Shown in pieces: positions 1 to 6,642 of a stretch of 35,256 bases of DNA. Each line of letters begins with the position of its first letter. The first letter of the stretch is position 1. Below the pieces are notes generated by a model that searched no databases, had not been told where the DNA came from, and was given only the letters and a program-made list of their open reading frames with translations. The stretch lies in IMG/VR virus record IMGVR_UViG_3300042516_003342, positions 1 to 35,256 of that record; one strand, written 5' to 3'. The DNA is from a virus. A program made the translations under genes and the position numbers.

Positions 1-65
1 CGTTCCCCGTGTTCATCTTTGCAATCTTGGTGATAGCAAACAGCGTCGTGGAATGCATAAGCCAT
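1..65 (-). CDS. Partial small unknown gene at window edge
   Basis: Only the first 21 codons are inside the window, reading leftward from an ATG at 65. The visible peptide begins MAYAFHDAVCYHQDCKDEHG. An AAAGGAGCC ribosome binding site lies just upstream. Only 19 bases separate it from the stop of the next gene to the right and no terminator cassette intervenes, so the two are probably co-transcribed, unlike the rest of this array. No function can be assigned. Confidence 0.6.
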   Translation of the reverse strand, partial: MAYAFHDAVCYHQDCKDEHGE

Positions 66-84
66 TATTGGCTCCTTTCTTTAG

Positions 85-300
85 TTAGGCGATGTAGTCG
101 TTCTTACGCAGCCACATATTGAGCCACGCACGAGCCGACTTCTCATCGGTTGCGCCATCTTGCTTCTTAGGAAACTTGGTGCTTCCATCTACGACAGCGA
201 AGAAGCCCATTGTGTCGCTCCACTTGAGAACGACCAGTGTCTTTTCCTCTCCGGGAACACGAGGTCCCACCTTCGCAGAAGCGATGATTTTTGATGCCAT
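85..300 (-). CDS. Small unknown protein, 71 aa
   Basis: The ATG at 300 follows an AAAGGAG ribosome binding site. The soluble 71-residue product has an N-terminal beta-rich part (VGPRVPGEEKTLVVLKW) and a lysine-rich C-terminal half ending WLRKNDYIA. It has no cysteine, membrane segment or motif that I recognise. Its promoter-like box and the terminator of the gene before it lie in the cassette at 340-374. It is the promoter-proximal gene of a two-gene unit with the partial gene at 1-65. Function unknown. Confidence 0.7.
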   Translation of the reverse strand: MASKIIASAKVGPRVPGEEKTLVVLKWSDTMGFFAVVDGSTKFPKKQDGATDEKSARAWLNMWLRKNDYIA

Positions 301-339
301 GGTAGTTTTCTCCTTTGTTCGGACCTTGCGGTCTTTGAT

Positions 340-374
340 CTACCAAAAAAAAGAAGACCCCTAAGGGAGTCTTC
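340..374 (-). terminator. Terminator and promoter-like cassette 1
   Basis: Leftward hairpin with GAAGAC/GTCTTC arms (353-374, one internal mismatch) followed by a run of eight T on the minus strand. The T run merges into a degenerate copy of the array-wide box (TTTTGGTAG). It would end the 420-746 transcript and start the 85-300 transcript. A GACCgcaaGGTC hairpin follows in the leader. Confidence 0.75.
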
Positions 375-419
375 CTTCTCTTCTAGCAGAACGCTGCTAG
401 GAAATGTCACCAGCTTTAA

Positions 420-746
420 TTAGCTGTTAGGGCACTTACCTCCCACGAGGAAGCGCTTTGACCGCATGCATCCGTATTCCTCGATCCGACCCACAACCTT
501 GCGGTAGTGGATTCCATCTCCAGGAATTCGAAAGTATGGCTTCTGCAGGATTCCTCCGACAATTCTGCCGACACCCCATGCAATGTCAGACAGCTCATCT
601 TTGAACTCATCCATGTTCTTGACTTCCAGAAGCTCGTAGAATTCTCCACGTAGCTTACCGTCAACCAACTCACGGCTGAAGAGGTCAGCGACCCCATCCT
701 TCCAAGAACGGACGTCCATGCATCCGCACCAGTGAACCTGTTTCAT
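420..746 (-). CDS. Unknown protein, 108 aa, with two in-frame CGG codons
   Basis: The ATG at 746 is preceded by AAAGGAGAACC. The product starts MKQVHWCGCMDVRSW, has an acidic helical middle and ends with GGKCPNS; four cysteines hint at a metal site, but no family is recognised. Two CGG codons are in frame at 488-486 and 464-462, read here as ordinary arginine. If the first were used as a +1 site, as in the virion genes, the protein would instead run to a stop at 416-418 with a different 23-residue tail of similar length. The standard reading looks more natural, but sequence alone cannot settle it. Confidence 0.65.
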   Translation of the reverse strand: MKQVHWCGCMDVRSWKDGVADLFSRELVDGKLRGEFYELLEVKNMDEFKDELSDIAWGVGRIVGGILQKPYFRIPGDGIHYRKVVGRIEEYGCMRSKRFLVGGKCPNS

Positions 747-786
747 GGTTCTCCTTTTGTTTGGGTCAGGCCTTGTGGCCTAGTTA

Positions 787-818
787 CTACCCATAAAAAG
801 AAAACTCCCGAAGGAGTT
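787..818 (-). terminator. Terminator and promoter-like cassette 2
   Basis: Arms AACTCC (803-808) and GGAGTT (813-818) enclose a tetraloop and are followed leftward by TTTTCTTTTTATGGGTAG. It ends the 871-1392 transcript. The box is followed in the 420-746 leader by an AGGCC/GGCCT hairpin (768-781). Confidence 0.8.
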
Positions 819-870
819 CTCTTTTCTTCTAACAGAATGCTGCTAGGTATATTCTTATTTTTATTGTTAG

Positions 871-1392
871 TTAAGCAATGTTGGTTGGGTCAATGTAAAC
901 AATTGGTTTGCCCACACGTTTCGCATATCCAACACAGTTAGCTGTTCCGCCTGATGTTCCATCCCAAACAGCAATCAAAGCATCGCAGTGATCAACCATC
1001 CAAATGTTACGGTCTTGCATGCACTTAGCTCCAAGTTCAGGATATGTTCCATCGCTTACAAGTATAACTTCATGAGCTAACTCAATCATCTTCTTGTATT
1101 TGATCTGTGACTCTTTAGGCCACTTTGATTCGTGATTCTTGCAGGGTTGTGCCACAATAAATGGAATGTTCATCTTATATGCAACTCGAGCAGCATCTTG
1201 ATCCACACCAAGAGCACCACCCGAGATAACAATAATCTCATGAGTATTTCCGTACTTGACTACAGCACGCTGTAATGTTTCTTGAATTTCTTGCCTTAAA
1301 GCTATACGCTTAGGGCTGTTGTCATCATAACCACCGAGTTTATTTGGACGATGTCCAGTAAACGCAATGTGATAGACTTCCTTTGCTTCCAT
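871..1392 (-). CDS. SLOG-superfamily (DUF1273/YoqJ-like) nucleotide-binding protein
   Basis: A 173-residue protein with the fingerprint of the DUF1273/YoqJ branch of the SLOG (DprA/LOG-like) Rossmann superfamily: FTGHRP at residues 11-16, a glycine-rich SGGALGVDQDAA loop at about 57-68, and a C-terminal CDALIAVWDGTSGGTANCV segment. Superfamily members bind nucleotides or nucleotide-derived ligands; the ligand here is unknown. Phages often carry such genes, sometimes linked to nucleotide metabolism or to host signalling, but no partner gene is adjacent. The leader contains an AGACC/GGTCT hairpin (1417-1429). The family call is firm, the role open. Confidence 0.8.
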   Translation of the reverse strand: MEAKEVYHIAFTGHRPNKLGGYDDNSPKRIALRQEIQETLQRAVVKYGNTHEIIVISGGALGVDQDAARVAYKMNIPFIVAQPCKNHESKWPKESQIKYKKMIELAHEVILVSDGTYPELGAKCMQDRNIWMVDHCDALIAVWDGTSGGTANCVGYAKRVGKPIVYIDPTNIA

Positions 1393-1434
1393 TATTCTTT
1401 CTTTCTTGTTGGGCCCAGACCTAAGGTCTAGGAT

Positions 1435-1465
1435 CTACCCATAAAAGAAAAACCCCTTTCGGGGT
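1435..1465 (-). terminator. Terminator and promoter-like cassette 3
   Basis: On the minus strand this reads ACCCCgaaaGGGGT followed by TTTTTCTTTTATGGGTAG. The GNRA-type gaaa tetraloop and the T run make it a textbook intrinsic terminator for the 1507-1749 gene. The TATGGGTAG box points at the 871-1392 gene. Confidence 0.85.
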
Positions 1466-1506
1466 CTTTCTCTCCTTCCAAACACTTAAGTCTGGTAAGG
1501 ATATTT

Positions 1507-1749
1507 TTATTTATTTACAAGAGTCTTGTATGTAAATGTCTTTTTGTGAACCCACTTTTCTTCGGCCCAGTAAGAGAACCAGCGACAAGCTGGCACTAAT
1601 TTGCGAGCAGATGGATCGCTTACAAGATGAGTTTTCATATCTTGTTCATTGTCAAACTCGTAGAGGAAATAATCCTGATAGAAGCTGACTTTTGCCATTG
1701 TAGATCCCATTGGAATCAAGATGACTTGCTTTTTGGTTATTGTAGCCAC
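1507..1749 (-). CDS. Small unknown protein, 80 aa
   Basis: The start is a GTG at 1749, chosen because CGGAGGT sits at ideal distance before it. The product is aromatic and charged (VSFYQDYFLYEFDNEQ, then CRWFSYWAEEKWVHKK), with no membrane segment or known motif. It may be a small soluble domain that binds a host protein, as is common for early phage genes, but this is only an inference from position and size. The leader has an AGGCC/GGGCCT hairpin after the conserved box. Confidence 0.7.
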   Translation of the reverse strand: MATITKKQVILIPMGSTMAKVSFYQDYFLYEFDNEQDMKTHLVSDPSARKLVPACRWFSYWAEEKWVHKKTFTYKTLVNK

Positions 1750-1792
1750 GTTTTACCTCCGTGGTTTAGGTTAGGCCCTTGTGGCCTAGTTG

Positions 1793-1828
1793 CTACCTGA
1801 AAAGAAGAAACCCCCAAAGGGGTCTCTT
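1793..1828 (-). terminator. Terminator and promoter-like cassette 4
   Basis: A CCCC/GGGG core (1811-1822) is extended outward by GAAGA/TCTTC arms and followed leftward by T-rich sequence and the variant box TTCAGGTAG. It ends the 1850-2401 gene and precedes the 1507-1749 gene. Confidence 0.75.
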
Positions 1829-1849
1829 CCCACCGATTGTTGAAAACGG

Positions 1850-2401
1850 TTAATTGAGTGATGGATTGAACGGAAGATCTCCGAACTCTTCGTCAACGAA
1901 GTATCCGCATACACAGCCATCATCGTCCAACGGGCGATTTGCTGTGCATATTGGACAGGTCCAGTGACATTCACAATACAACTTTTCTTCTGAACGAAGT
2001 TCTCCACACGTCATACAGAAAGACGTTCCTTCAATCTGTCTGCAAAGTGGAAAGCCTTTGCTCATGCGATCTTCTTCATACTTGGCGATTTCGTTTGCCA
2101 CTTGAATCAAAAGATCTCGATCACAAACCCACGTACTTCCAAAGTCCTTGACCAGGCAGCAGTATGTTTCGTCGTAGTTGTGATAGTCAACCAGCCATAG
2201 AGAGAAGTTCCATTCTTGGCCCTCGCCTCCGCAGGCTTTATCCCATGATTGGATTACGACATGGTGTCCCATGTAGCCGTGATCCATCCACAGTCGCGGA
2301 AAGGCCGTGAATCCCAGTCTCGTCAAGCTTTCATCACCGATGTCAGTTTGGCGAAGGCTGAGAACAACCTCTCGCAATTGTTTCCATCTAGGTACCCACA
2401 T
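1850..2401 (-). CDS. Zinc-ribbon protein, 183 aa
   Basis: The ATG at 2401 (MWVPRWKQLREVV) is chosen because AAAGGAGGAACC lies just upstream; the open frame extends further but crosses the cassette. The N-terminal two thirds are of unknown fold and rich in Trp, Tyr and His. From about residue 130 a dense cysteine region follows (CMTCGEL, CECHWTCPICT, CVCGYF) with four CxC/CxxC-type pairs, consistent with a double zinc ribbon. The tail is acidic. Such architecture suggests binding to nucleic acid or to a host protein; no specific family is recognised. Confidence 0.75.
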   Translation of the reverse strand: MWVPRWKQLREVVLSLRQTDIGDESLTRLGFTAFPRLWMDHGYMGHHVVIQSWDKACGGEGQEWNFSLWLVDYHNYDETYCCLVKDFGSTWVCDRDLLIQVANEIAKYEEDRMSKGFPLCRQIEGTSFCMTCGELRSEEKLYCECHWTCPICTANRPLDDDGCVCGYFVDEEFGDLPFNPSLN

Positions 2402-2445
2402 AGTGGTTCCTCCTTTGTTCGGGTCAGACCTTTGTGGTCTAGTTG

Positions 2446-2482
2446 CTACCCGAAAAAGAAAAACCACACTGGCTGTGTGGTT
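2446..2482 (-). terminator. Terminator and promoter-like cassette 5
   Basis: Perfect 8-bp arms AACCACAC (2462-2469) and GTGTGGTT (2475-2482) with a five-base loop (AGCCA on the minus strand), followed leftward by TTTTTCTTTTTCGGGTAG. It ends the 2512-2796 gene. The following leader has an AGACC/GGTCT hairpin. Confidence 0.85.
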
Positions 2483-2511
2483 CTCCTTTTGGGTAAGTGT
2501 TTAACTAATAA

Positions 2512-2796
2512 TCAGAACGGAGCTGAGTAGTCCGTTGGATCGTTAGGGTTTGTGTTGCTTTTCCAGATGAAGTAATAAGGGTGCACTTCGGGTGCAGCCT
2601 CATAGTTCTGTGGCTCTCCACGCATGATGCTATTGAGGCGATCAACAGCAGTGCAAGCGTATTGTCCAAGAATACCTTCTTCTGGTGTAACTGAGGGACA
2701 GCAAAAGCATGTGCCTGTTTGCATCAGCTCTTCTGTGTGTTCGATTACTTGCTGAAGTACTTCACGCACGTAATCGTAATAAGTGTTTTCTGCCAT
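2512..2796 (-). CDS. Small unknown protein, 94 aa
   Basis: The ATG at 2796 follows CTAGGAGG. The N-terminal half is helical (YDYVREVLQQVIEHTEELMQ), a CFCC cluster follows, and the C-terminal part is rich in Asn, Pro and Tyr. The cysteines may bind metal, but the spacing matches no family I know. It has its own terminator and promoter-like box like its neighbours. Function unknown. Confidence 0.7.
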   Translation of the reverse strand: MAENTYYDYVREVLQQVIEHTEELMQTGTCFCCPSVTPEEGILGQYACTAVDRLNSIMRGEPQNYEAAPEVHPYYFIWKSNTNPNDPTDYSAPF

Positions 2797-2844
2797 AGTT
2801 TCCTCCTAGGAATTTGTTATTGGCTTTTACTTGTGGTCAAACAC

Positions 2845-2885
2845 CTACCCATAAAAGAAAAACCTCAGCCCTGTACGACTGAGGT
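2845..2885 (-). terminator. Terminator and promoter-like cassette 6
   Basis: Arms ACCTCAG (2862-2868) and CTGAGGT (2879-2885) are followed leftward by TTTTTCTTTTATGGGTAGG. It ends the 2901-3161 gene and precedes 2512-2796. Confidence 0.8.
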
Positions 2886-2900
2886 AGTTCTTTATATTAG

Positions 2901-3161
2901 CTATTTAATGCTAATATTTGGACGCACCCTGTATGGGAGCGTTTGGTTAACGTGCTTTACGCTGTCAGGCGTTACACACGTTGTTGTGTAGTGCAAGTAA
3001 CCGTCCTTTACGAACGGCCATTCGCCAACAATGTTGACTCCCATTTCAAGGAGCTCACTGTTGCTAGAGTACACATTCATCTCTGTAGATGAACCGTACA
3101 TTGTAACGACGATCTGTTCGCCGTTGAGACCAAGAAAGGTCTCTTGCTTGTAAATTGCCAT
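2901..3161 (-). CDS. Small unknown protein, 86 aa
   Basis: The ATG at 3161 has TAGGAGGAGTC upstream. The product appears to be all beta, with alternating hydrophobic and polar strands (QIVVTMYGSSTEMNVYS, then GEWPFVKDGYLHYTTTCV). It has no membrane segment and no metal-binding motif. It could be a small beta-barrel or sandwich, but no family is recognised. It forms a single-gene unit in the terminator-separated array. Confidence 0.7.
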   Translation of the reverse strand: MAIYKQETFLGLNGEQIVVTMYGSSTEMNVYSSNSELLEMGVNIVGEWPFVKDGYLHYTTTCVTPDSVKHVNQTLPYRVRPNISIK

Positions 3162-3249
3162 GACTCCTCCTAGAGTATGGTCAGTGATGAGATGCGCTCA
3201 TCGACGCAGGAAGCTACATGTACAGGTGCAGCATTTAAAGATCTAAGAT

Positions 3250-3286
3250 CTACCCAAAAAGAAGAAACCCCTTTCGGGGCTCCTTC
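3250..3286 (-). terminator. Terminator and promoter-like cassette 7
   Basis: On the minus strand, CCCCgaaaGGGG (3268-3279) with flanking GAAG/CTTC pairing, then T-rich sequence and TTTTTGGGTAG. The leader of 2901-3161 then has AGATC repeats where other cassettes have GACC/GGTC. It ends the 3335-3616 gene. Confidence 0.8.
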
Positions 3287-3334
3287 TCCAGGAGATCGCG
3301 ACTCTCCCTAGTTGTGAATGAAGTTTTGTTTACT

Positions 3335-3616
3335 TCAGCTGTTGCTGACGAACTCGTCGTACTTCGAACGGAGTTCCTTGTGTCGAGAAACGATCTTCTC
3401 GAGCTTGATCGATGCCTGACGGTTGCTTTCCTTGGCTGCATTGAGCATTGCCTCGTACTTGGCCAGTTCCTCGCCGGTCATCAGTTCCATCTCCTTGGTG
3501 ATCTCTTCGATCTCCTGAGCTGTCACATCGACGGTGAGCTGCATCTTCTTCTGCTGAGCCCATGCCTTCAGGATCGAATCCTTCATTGCCTGGACGTATG
3601 CCTGCTGAATGTTCAC
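3335..3616 (-). CDS. Small coiled-coil protein, 93 aa
   Basis: A GTG start at 3616 is preceded by CGGAGGT, the same arrangement as at 1749. Nearly the entire 93-residue product is predicted helical and highly charged, with heptad-like spacing from about residue 25 (EIEEITKEMELMTGEELAKY) to the end. It has no cysteines and no membrane segment. It is likely a small coiled-coil oligomer or adaptor; I recognise no family. Confidence 0.7.
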   Translation of the reverse strand: MNIQQAYVQAMKDSILKAWAQQKKMQLTVDVTAQEIEEITKEMELMTGEELAKYEAMLNAAKESNRQASIKLEKIVSRHKELRSKYDEFVSNS

Positions 3617-3656
3617 GTTTTACCTCCGTGAATCTTTGGTTTAAGTGGCCGGATGG

Positions 3657-3691
3657 CTACCCAAAAAGAAAGAACCGTGCTGGCTGCACGG
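3657..3691 (-). terminator. Terminator and promoter-like cassette 8
   Basis: Arms CCGTGC (3675-3680) and GCACGG (3686-3691) with an AGCCA loop on the minus strand, extended by AGA/TCT pairs and followed by T-rich sequence and TTTTTGGGTAG. It ends the 3750-4310 gene. Confidence 0.8.
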
Positions 3692-3749
3692 CTCTTTCAT
3701 TCTCGTTGGTTGAATAGGACAAAGGTTTCGGTTTCCCTACTTCCTGAAG

Positions 3750-4310
3750 TTACCTCGAAGATACGACCTTCACTTCAAACTTCTTGCGAAGCTCTGATGA
3801 CGGAGCGACATTCTCCCAGATCTCGCGTTCACCAGTCACGAATGTAACAGGTGCCGAGTTGAAGAATTCGTTGCTCTCGAGGATGGCAGTGGTTGTGGCC
3901 ACTGCGTCCTCGCGGTCATACCACATGTTGACGGGACACGAATCCTGATTCTTCTGAAGGAACTCTGACCACTCGTTCTTGGGAATCGAGTTCAGCTTTC
4001 CTTCCGAGAAGGTCTTGATATAGTGTCCAGCCAGGCTCCGGCTCAGCTTTGTAAACATCTCGTTAGCATAGAGATCCAGCATTGCTGAGTGGTCCATGAG
4101 GTAGCCGAACTGCCGAAGCAGCTGGGCTTTGTGGATGCCTGCCTTGGCAGCCGTAATAAACGCTGTGTCCACCACGTGCTTGGAGAAGTACAGCACAGGG
4201 ATTGCGCCGTTCTCCGAGATTTCGTTCTCCACGTCCATCAGAACGTCGAGTCCGTCGTGGCGGTACACGACATTTACGTCGGGCACCAGCAGGCGAAGAG
4301 TGCCTTTCAT
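3750..4310 (-). CDS. Unknown protein, 186 aa
   Basis: The ATG at 4310 (MKGTLRLLVPDVNVVYRHDG) sits behind a GAAAGGGGAAG ribosome binding site. The product is a mixed alpha/beta soluble protein. Its N-terminal LLVPDVNVVYRHD with acidic residues and later YANEMF and WYDREDAVATT segments superficially recall PIN-like nucleases, but the full acidic set is not convincing. A CGG codon at 4040-4038 is in frame and must be read as a normal triplet, because skipping a base there gives a stop 16 codons later and loses about half the protein. This is good evidence that CGG is not a shift signal in this region. Confidence 0.75.
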   Translation of the reverse strand: MKGTLRLLVPDVNVVYRHDGLDVLMDVENEISENGAIPVLYFSKHVVDTAFITAAKAGIHKAQLLRQFGYLMDHSAMLDLYANEMFTKLSRSLAGHYIKTFSEGKLNSIPKNEWSEFLQKNQDSCPVNMWYDREDAVATTTAILESNEFFNSAPVTFVTGEREIWENVAPSSELRKKFEVKVVSSR

Positions 4311-4362
4311 AGCATTCTTCCCCTTTCGGTTGTGACCACCTGGGTTATTTGTGGTCTGGTTA

Positions 4363-4412
4363 CTACCCATAAAGAAGAAACCTTCTCACACCGCGCGAAC
4401 GTGTGAAAAGGT
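4363..4412 (-). terminator. Terminator and promoter-like cassette 9
   Basis: A long hairpin with arms AACCTT-TCACAC and GTGTGA-AAGGTT (4379-4412, one bulge), followed leftward by TTTCTTCTTTATGGGTAG. It ends the 4440-4649 gene and precedes the 3750-4310 gene. Confidence 0.8.
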
Positions 4413-4439
4413 TCTTCTTGTTGTTGTTGGTCTAGCTGG

Positions 4440-4649
4440 CTAGCTGACCTTGGAGTGGGAACGGCCGCAGCCCTCGCACTCCATCTCGCCGTTCTCCCAG
4501 ACGACGGGGGTGGACAGCTTGTTTGCTGCGTCACCGAGGCTCTGCTTCAGAACCTGGAGGTGCCAGGTGCAGAGAAGCAGGTTCAGGGCATCCGCGTCCT
4601 TGCGGAAGTGGATGCTGTGGATGGGACGGGTGTTCTTGCTTGAAGCCAT
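4440..4649 (-). CDS. Small unknown protein with C-terminal CxxC, 69 aa
   Basis: The ATG at 4649 is chosen over an upstream ATG because AAGGAGGG lies directly before it. The product (MASSKNTRPIHSIHF...) has a helical middle (LNLLLCTWHLQVLKQSLGDAANKL) and ends with CEGCGRSHSK, a single CxxC. Its leader is unusual: a terminator-like hairpin at 4692-4710 lies between the promoter-like box and the start codon. Function unknown. Confidence 0.65.
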   Translation of the reverse strand: MASSKNTRPIHSIHFRKDADALNLLLCTWHLQVLKQSLGDAANKLSTPVVWENGEMECEGCGRSHSKVS

Positions 4650-4691
4650 GATGGCCCTCCTTGTTTGCAAGATCGCGCTGTGTGGCAGGCA

Positions 4692-4710
4692 AAACCCCCT
4701 TTTGGGGTCT
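4692..4710 (-). promoter_or_regulatory. Attenuator-like hairpin in the 4440-4649 leader
   Basis: On the minus strand the leader reads GACCCCaaaaGGGGGTTTTG, a GC-rich stem ending in four T. It takes the place of the usual GACC/GGTC hairpin but looks like a weak terminator placed before the gene. It could attenuate transcription of 4440-4649. Only the hairpin itself is seen; regulation is inference. Confidence 0.4.
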
Positions 4711-4715
4711 TGAAC

Positions 4716-4770
4716 CTACCAATAAAAAGAAAACCCTTCATCAGCCCGAGCGGGGAAACTGATGAAGGGT
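4716..4770 (-). terminator. Terminator and promoter-like cassette 10
   Basis: Perfect 12-bp arms, ACCCTTCATCAG (4733-4744) and CTGATGAAGGGT (4759-4770), are followed leftward by TTTTCTTTTTATTGGTAGG. It ends the 4869-5174 gene. Confidence 0.85.
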
Positions 4771-4868
4771 AATTCTTTTGTTTTACTTTAATCCCACGAC
4801 TTTCACGTGGCAAACCAAGCAGGTTTTCAGGTACACACGAATGTGCCCTTCTCTATTTTTTTGTTTAT

Positions 4869-5174
4869 TTAATTGGAAGAATTAAACTCTTCCATCATTA
4901 GTTTTTGCATGTAGTCCATTCCGCGCAAAGTTCTAGCAATACTAGCGTCTTGAGCTTGTACTTTCAATACTTTTTGCTCTTGTTCAAACCTGTGTTGACG
5001 GTTTGTTTCATCAACACGAAATTGATGCACCATGCTGACAATCAAGTCGGTGAATTGAGTCAAAGACCCAATCCACAGACGCTTGCGCAACTTCAACCAG
5101 AAAGTAACAACTAAAATTGCAATTGCTGCGACAATTACAAGTATGGCCACAAGGACCAGGGTTAGTGCAATCAT
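4869..5174 (-). CDS. Single-pass membrane protein, 101 aa
   Basis: The ATG at 5174 has AAAGGTG upstream. Residues about 2-28 form one strong membrane helix (LTLVLVAILVIVAAIAILVV), followed by a short basic stretch (KLRKRLW) and a soluble helical tail of about 65 residues with a glutamine-rich coiled-coil segment. The positive-inside rule puts the tail in the cytoplasm. It resembles small phage membrane anchors in general and has no recognised family. Confidence 0.75.
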   Translation of the reverse strand: MIALTLVLVAILVIVAAIAILVVTFWLKLRKRLWIGSLTQFTDLIVSMVHQFRVDETNRQHRFEQEQKVLKVQAQDASIARTLRGMDYMQKLMMEEFNSSN

Positions 5175-5238
5175 GATTACACCTTTCTCTTTTAACCCGC
5201 TCTGTTCGGATAAGCGACCACTTTTTGTGGTCTACAAC

Positions 5239-5283
5239 CTATCCATAAAAAGAAAACCCCTGAGGACCGAAGTCCCCAAGGGA
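5239..5283 (-). terminator. Terminator and promoter-like cassette 11
   Basis: A GGAC/GTCC core (5264-5275) with outer imperfect CCC/GGG pairing is followed leftward by GGGGTTTTCTTTTTATGGATAGG. It ends the 5306-5623 gene. Confidence 0.7.
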
Positions 5284-5305
5284 AAGAATTTCTTTTTTAA
5301 CAGAA

Positions 5306-5623
5306 CTATTTGCTCTGTATCTGTTCCAGTGCTTCGATTGAACGAAGGAACTGGAAGAGAATGCGTTCGGCGTATTCAGCCTTGGCTTTATCCTCTTCTG
5401 TTTGAGGCTTAATTTTCATGGGATTGGTTGTGAAATCCCACTTAATCCCAGGACCATAGATCGTGTCCTCGTGAGCTGGCACATGCTTATTCAAACGAAA
5501 CCAGCGAAGAGACTCGTAGTGAGAAATGATGAGATGCATAGCCCAAATTCGAGCTTTGATTACTTCATTTTCCTTCTCAGTCTCATCACCGGGTTTTACG
5601 ATGATGTACTTCTTTACCGACAT
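5306..5623 (-). CDS. Unknown protein, 105 aa
   Basis: The ATG at 5623 follows TTAGGAGGGG. The product begins MSVKKYIIVKPGDETEKENE, has an aromatic helical stretch (WAMHLIISHYESLRWFRLNK), and ends in a charged helix. It contains no cysteine, no membrane segment and no known motif. It is a single-gene unit between two terminator cassettes. Function unknown. Confidence 0.7.
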   Translation of the reverse strand: MSVKKYIIVKPGDETEKENEVIKARIWAMHLIISHYESLRWFRLNKHVPAHEDTIYGPGIKWDFTTNPMKIKPQTEEDKAKAEYAERILFQFLRSIEALEQIQSK

Positions 5624-5664
5624 TTTTGGCCCCTCCTAAGAGCCGTTGGTCAGAGGTCTTTCCT

Positions 5665-5695
5665 CTACCCATAAAGAGAAAACCCCCGAAGGGGT
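5665..5695 (-). terminator. Terminator and promoter-like cassette 12
   Basis: Arms ACCCC (5682-5686) and GGGGT (5691-5695) with a four-base loop, followed leftward by TTTTCTCTTTATGGGTAG. It ends the 5767-5985 gene. Confidence 0.8.
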
Positions 5696-5766
5696 AATCT
5701 CCCGTGATTTTGATTTTCAGAGCGTCACTACTGCTCCGGATGAGGTTTTAACCTCACACAGACAAA

Positions 5767-5985
5767 TCAGAGCTTAATGCCCCAGTTCCTTGCCTCAATC
5801 TCAACGATTGTGCTAGTCTTAAGAGCTTTCGACTTCATGTCTGCAATGATCAAGCTGAGCTTGTCGTTGTCGATCTGAAGTTCTTCGAGCTGCTTCGACA
5901 GGAACATGAGCAGTTCTGCGTTGTTGGACTCCCTTTCAAGAGCAACCGTCAACTCACCGATTGTCATGTTAAAGAATGGCTTCAC
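5767..5985 (-). CDS. Small coiled-coil protein, 72 aa
   Basis: A GTG start at 5985 is favoured because AAAGGAGGTGAA immediately precedes it; an internal ATG six codons later has no comparable site. The product (VKPFFNMTIGELTVALERES...) is mostly helical with leucine heptads (LLMFLSKQLEELQIDNDKLS), so probably a short coiled coil. No family is recognised. Confidence 0.65.
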   Translation of the reverse strand: MKPFFNMTIGELTVALERESNNAELLMFLSKQLEELQIDNDKLSLIIADMKSKALKTSTIVEIEARNWGIKL

Positions 5986-6047
5986 TTCACCTCCTTTCCT
6001 TCTTTGTTGTAGGGATATGAAGCTTTCTCCTTTCAGTAGTTTAATTA

Positions 6048-6084
6048 CTACCAATAAAGAGAAAACCGCACTGGATGTACGGTT
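6048..6084 (-). terminator. Terminator and promoter-like cassette 13
   Basis: Arms AACCGCAC (6064-6071) and GTACGGTT (6077-6084), with one mismatch, enclose a five-base loop (ATCCA on the minus strand), followed leftward by TTTTCTCTTTATTGGTAG. It ends the 6110-6619 gene. Confidence 0.75.
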
Positions 6085-6109
6085 CTCTCTCCTGAAGATG
6101 CAGTATCGA

Positions 6110-6619
6110 CTACTTCTTCACCTTGGACTTGACGCCCCACTCGTGACCGCGGTAGAAGCGGAAGTTGACGTCGTCGTCTATCTCCCACTGGCGGTGCTTT
6201 GTCTGGTTGAACGAAAGATCGTCGAGAATCTCTTCCGCCTCGTCCTCCAGCATTGCTGCCTTCTGAACAAGAGCTTCGACCATGCTCAGAGCTTCGTCGC
6301 TCTTCTTGAACATGTTGAACTCGATGATCTCACCATTGTCGTTGACGATTGTCAGCACGTTGGTCGACGTGCTGTAGCTCACCTGAGGAACAGACACTGC
6401 AACAATCGGCTTCACGATTGATGAAATGACATTCTCGATGGGCTGCCAATCTCCGACGAGATCCATCAGCCGTTCGCTGAGCTGATTGGTCCGCTCGACT
6501 GCCGGATGAATCGTCTTTTTGACGACCTCCTGCAGTTCGGCACGGAACATCCAGCGCATGACCGGGATGGTGATGAACATCAACAGCGCGTAGGCTGTGA
6601 TGAAGGTGATGGTTGCCAC
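6110..6619 (-). CDS. Membrane-anchored coiled-coil protein, 169 aa
   Basis: A GTG start at 6619 is preceded by AAAGGAGGCCC. Residues 3-20 form a membrane helix (TITFITAYALLMFITIPVM), followed by a cytoplasmic helical region, a short beta part and an acidic helical tail with a basic end (KSKVKK). CGG codons at 6493-6491 (VERTN) and 6472-6470 (SERLM) are read as normal arginine, with over 100 residues in frame afterwards. The leader carries palindromic element A at 6643-6669. Function unknown. Confidence 0.75.
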   Translation of the reverse strand: MATITFITAYALLMFITIPVMRWMFRAELQEVVKKTIHPAVERTNQLSERLMDLVGDWQPIENVISSIVKPIVAVSVPQVSYSTSTNVLTIVNDNGEIIEFNMFKKSDEALSMVEALVQKAAMLEDEAEEILDDLSFNQTKHRQWEIDDDVNFRFYRGHEWGVKSKVKK

Positions 6620-6642
6620 AATGGGCCTCCTTTTATATTGCG

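Noticed and set aside
119-364. Plus-strand open frames opposite the leftward genes (for example 119-364, 3314-3631, 4089-4406, 5906-6421, 8496-8972)
   Set aside because: They cross terminators and start sites, lack ribosome binding sites and are shadows of genes with good signals on the other strand.
3750-4310. PIN-domain toxin or nuclease
   Set aside because: Only isolated acidic residues match; the ordered set of catalytic aspartates is not convincing.
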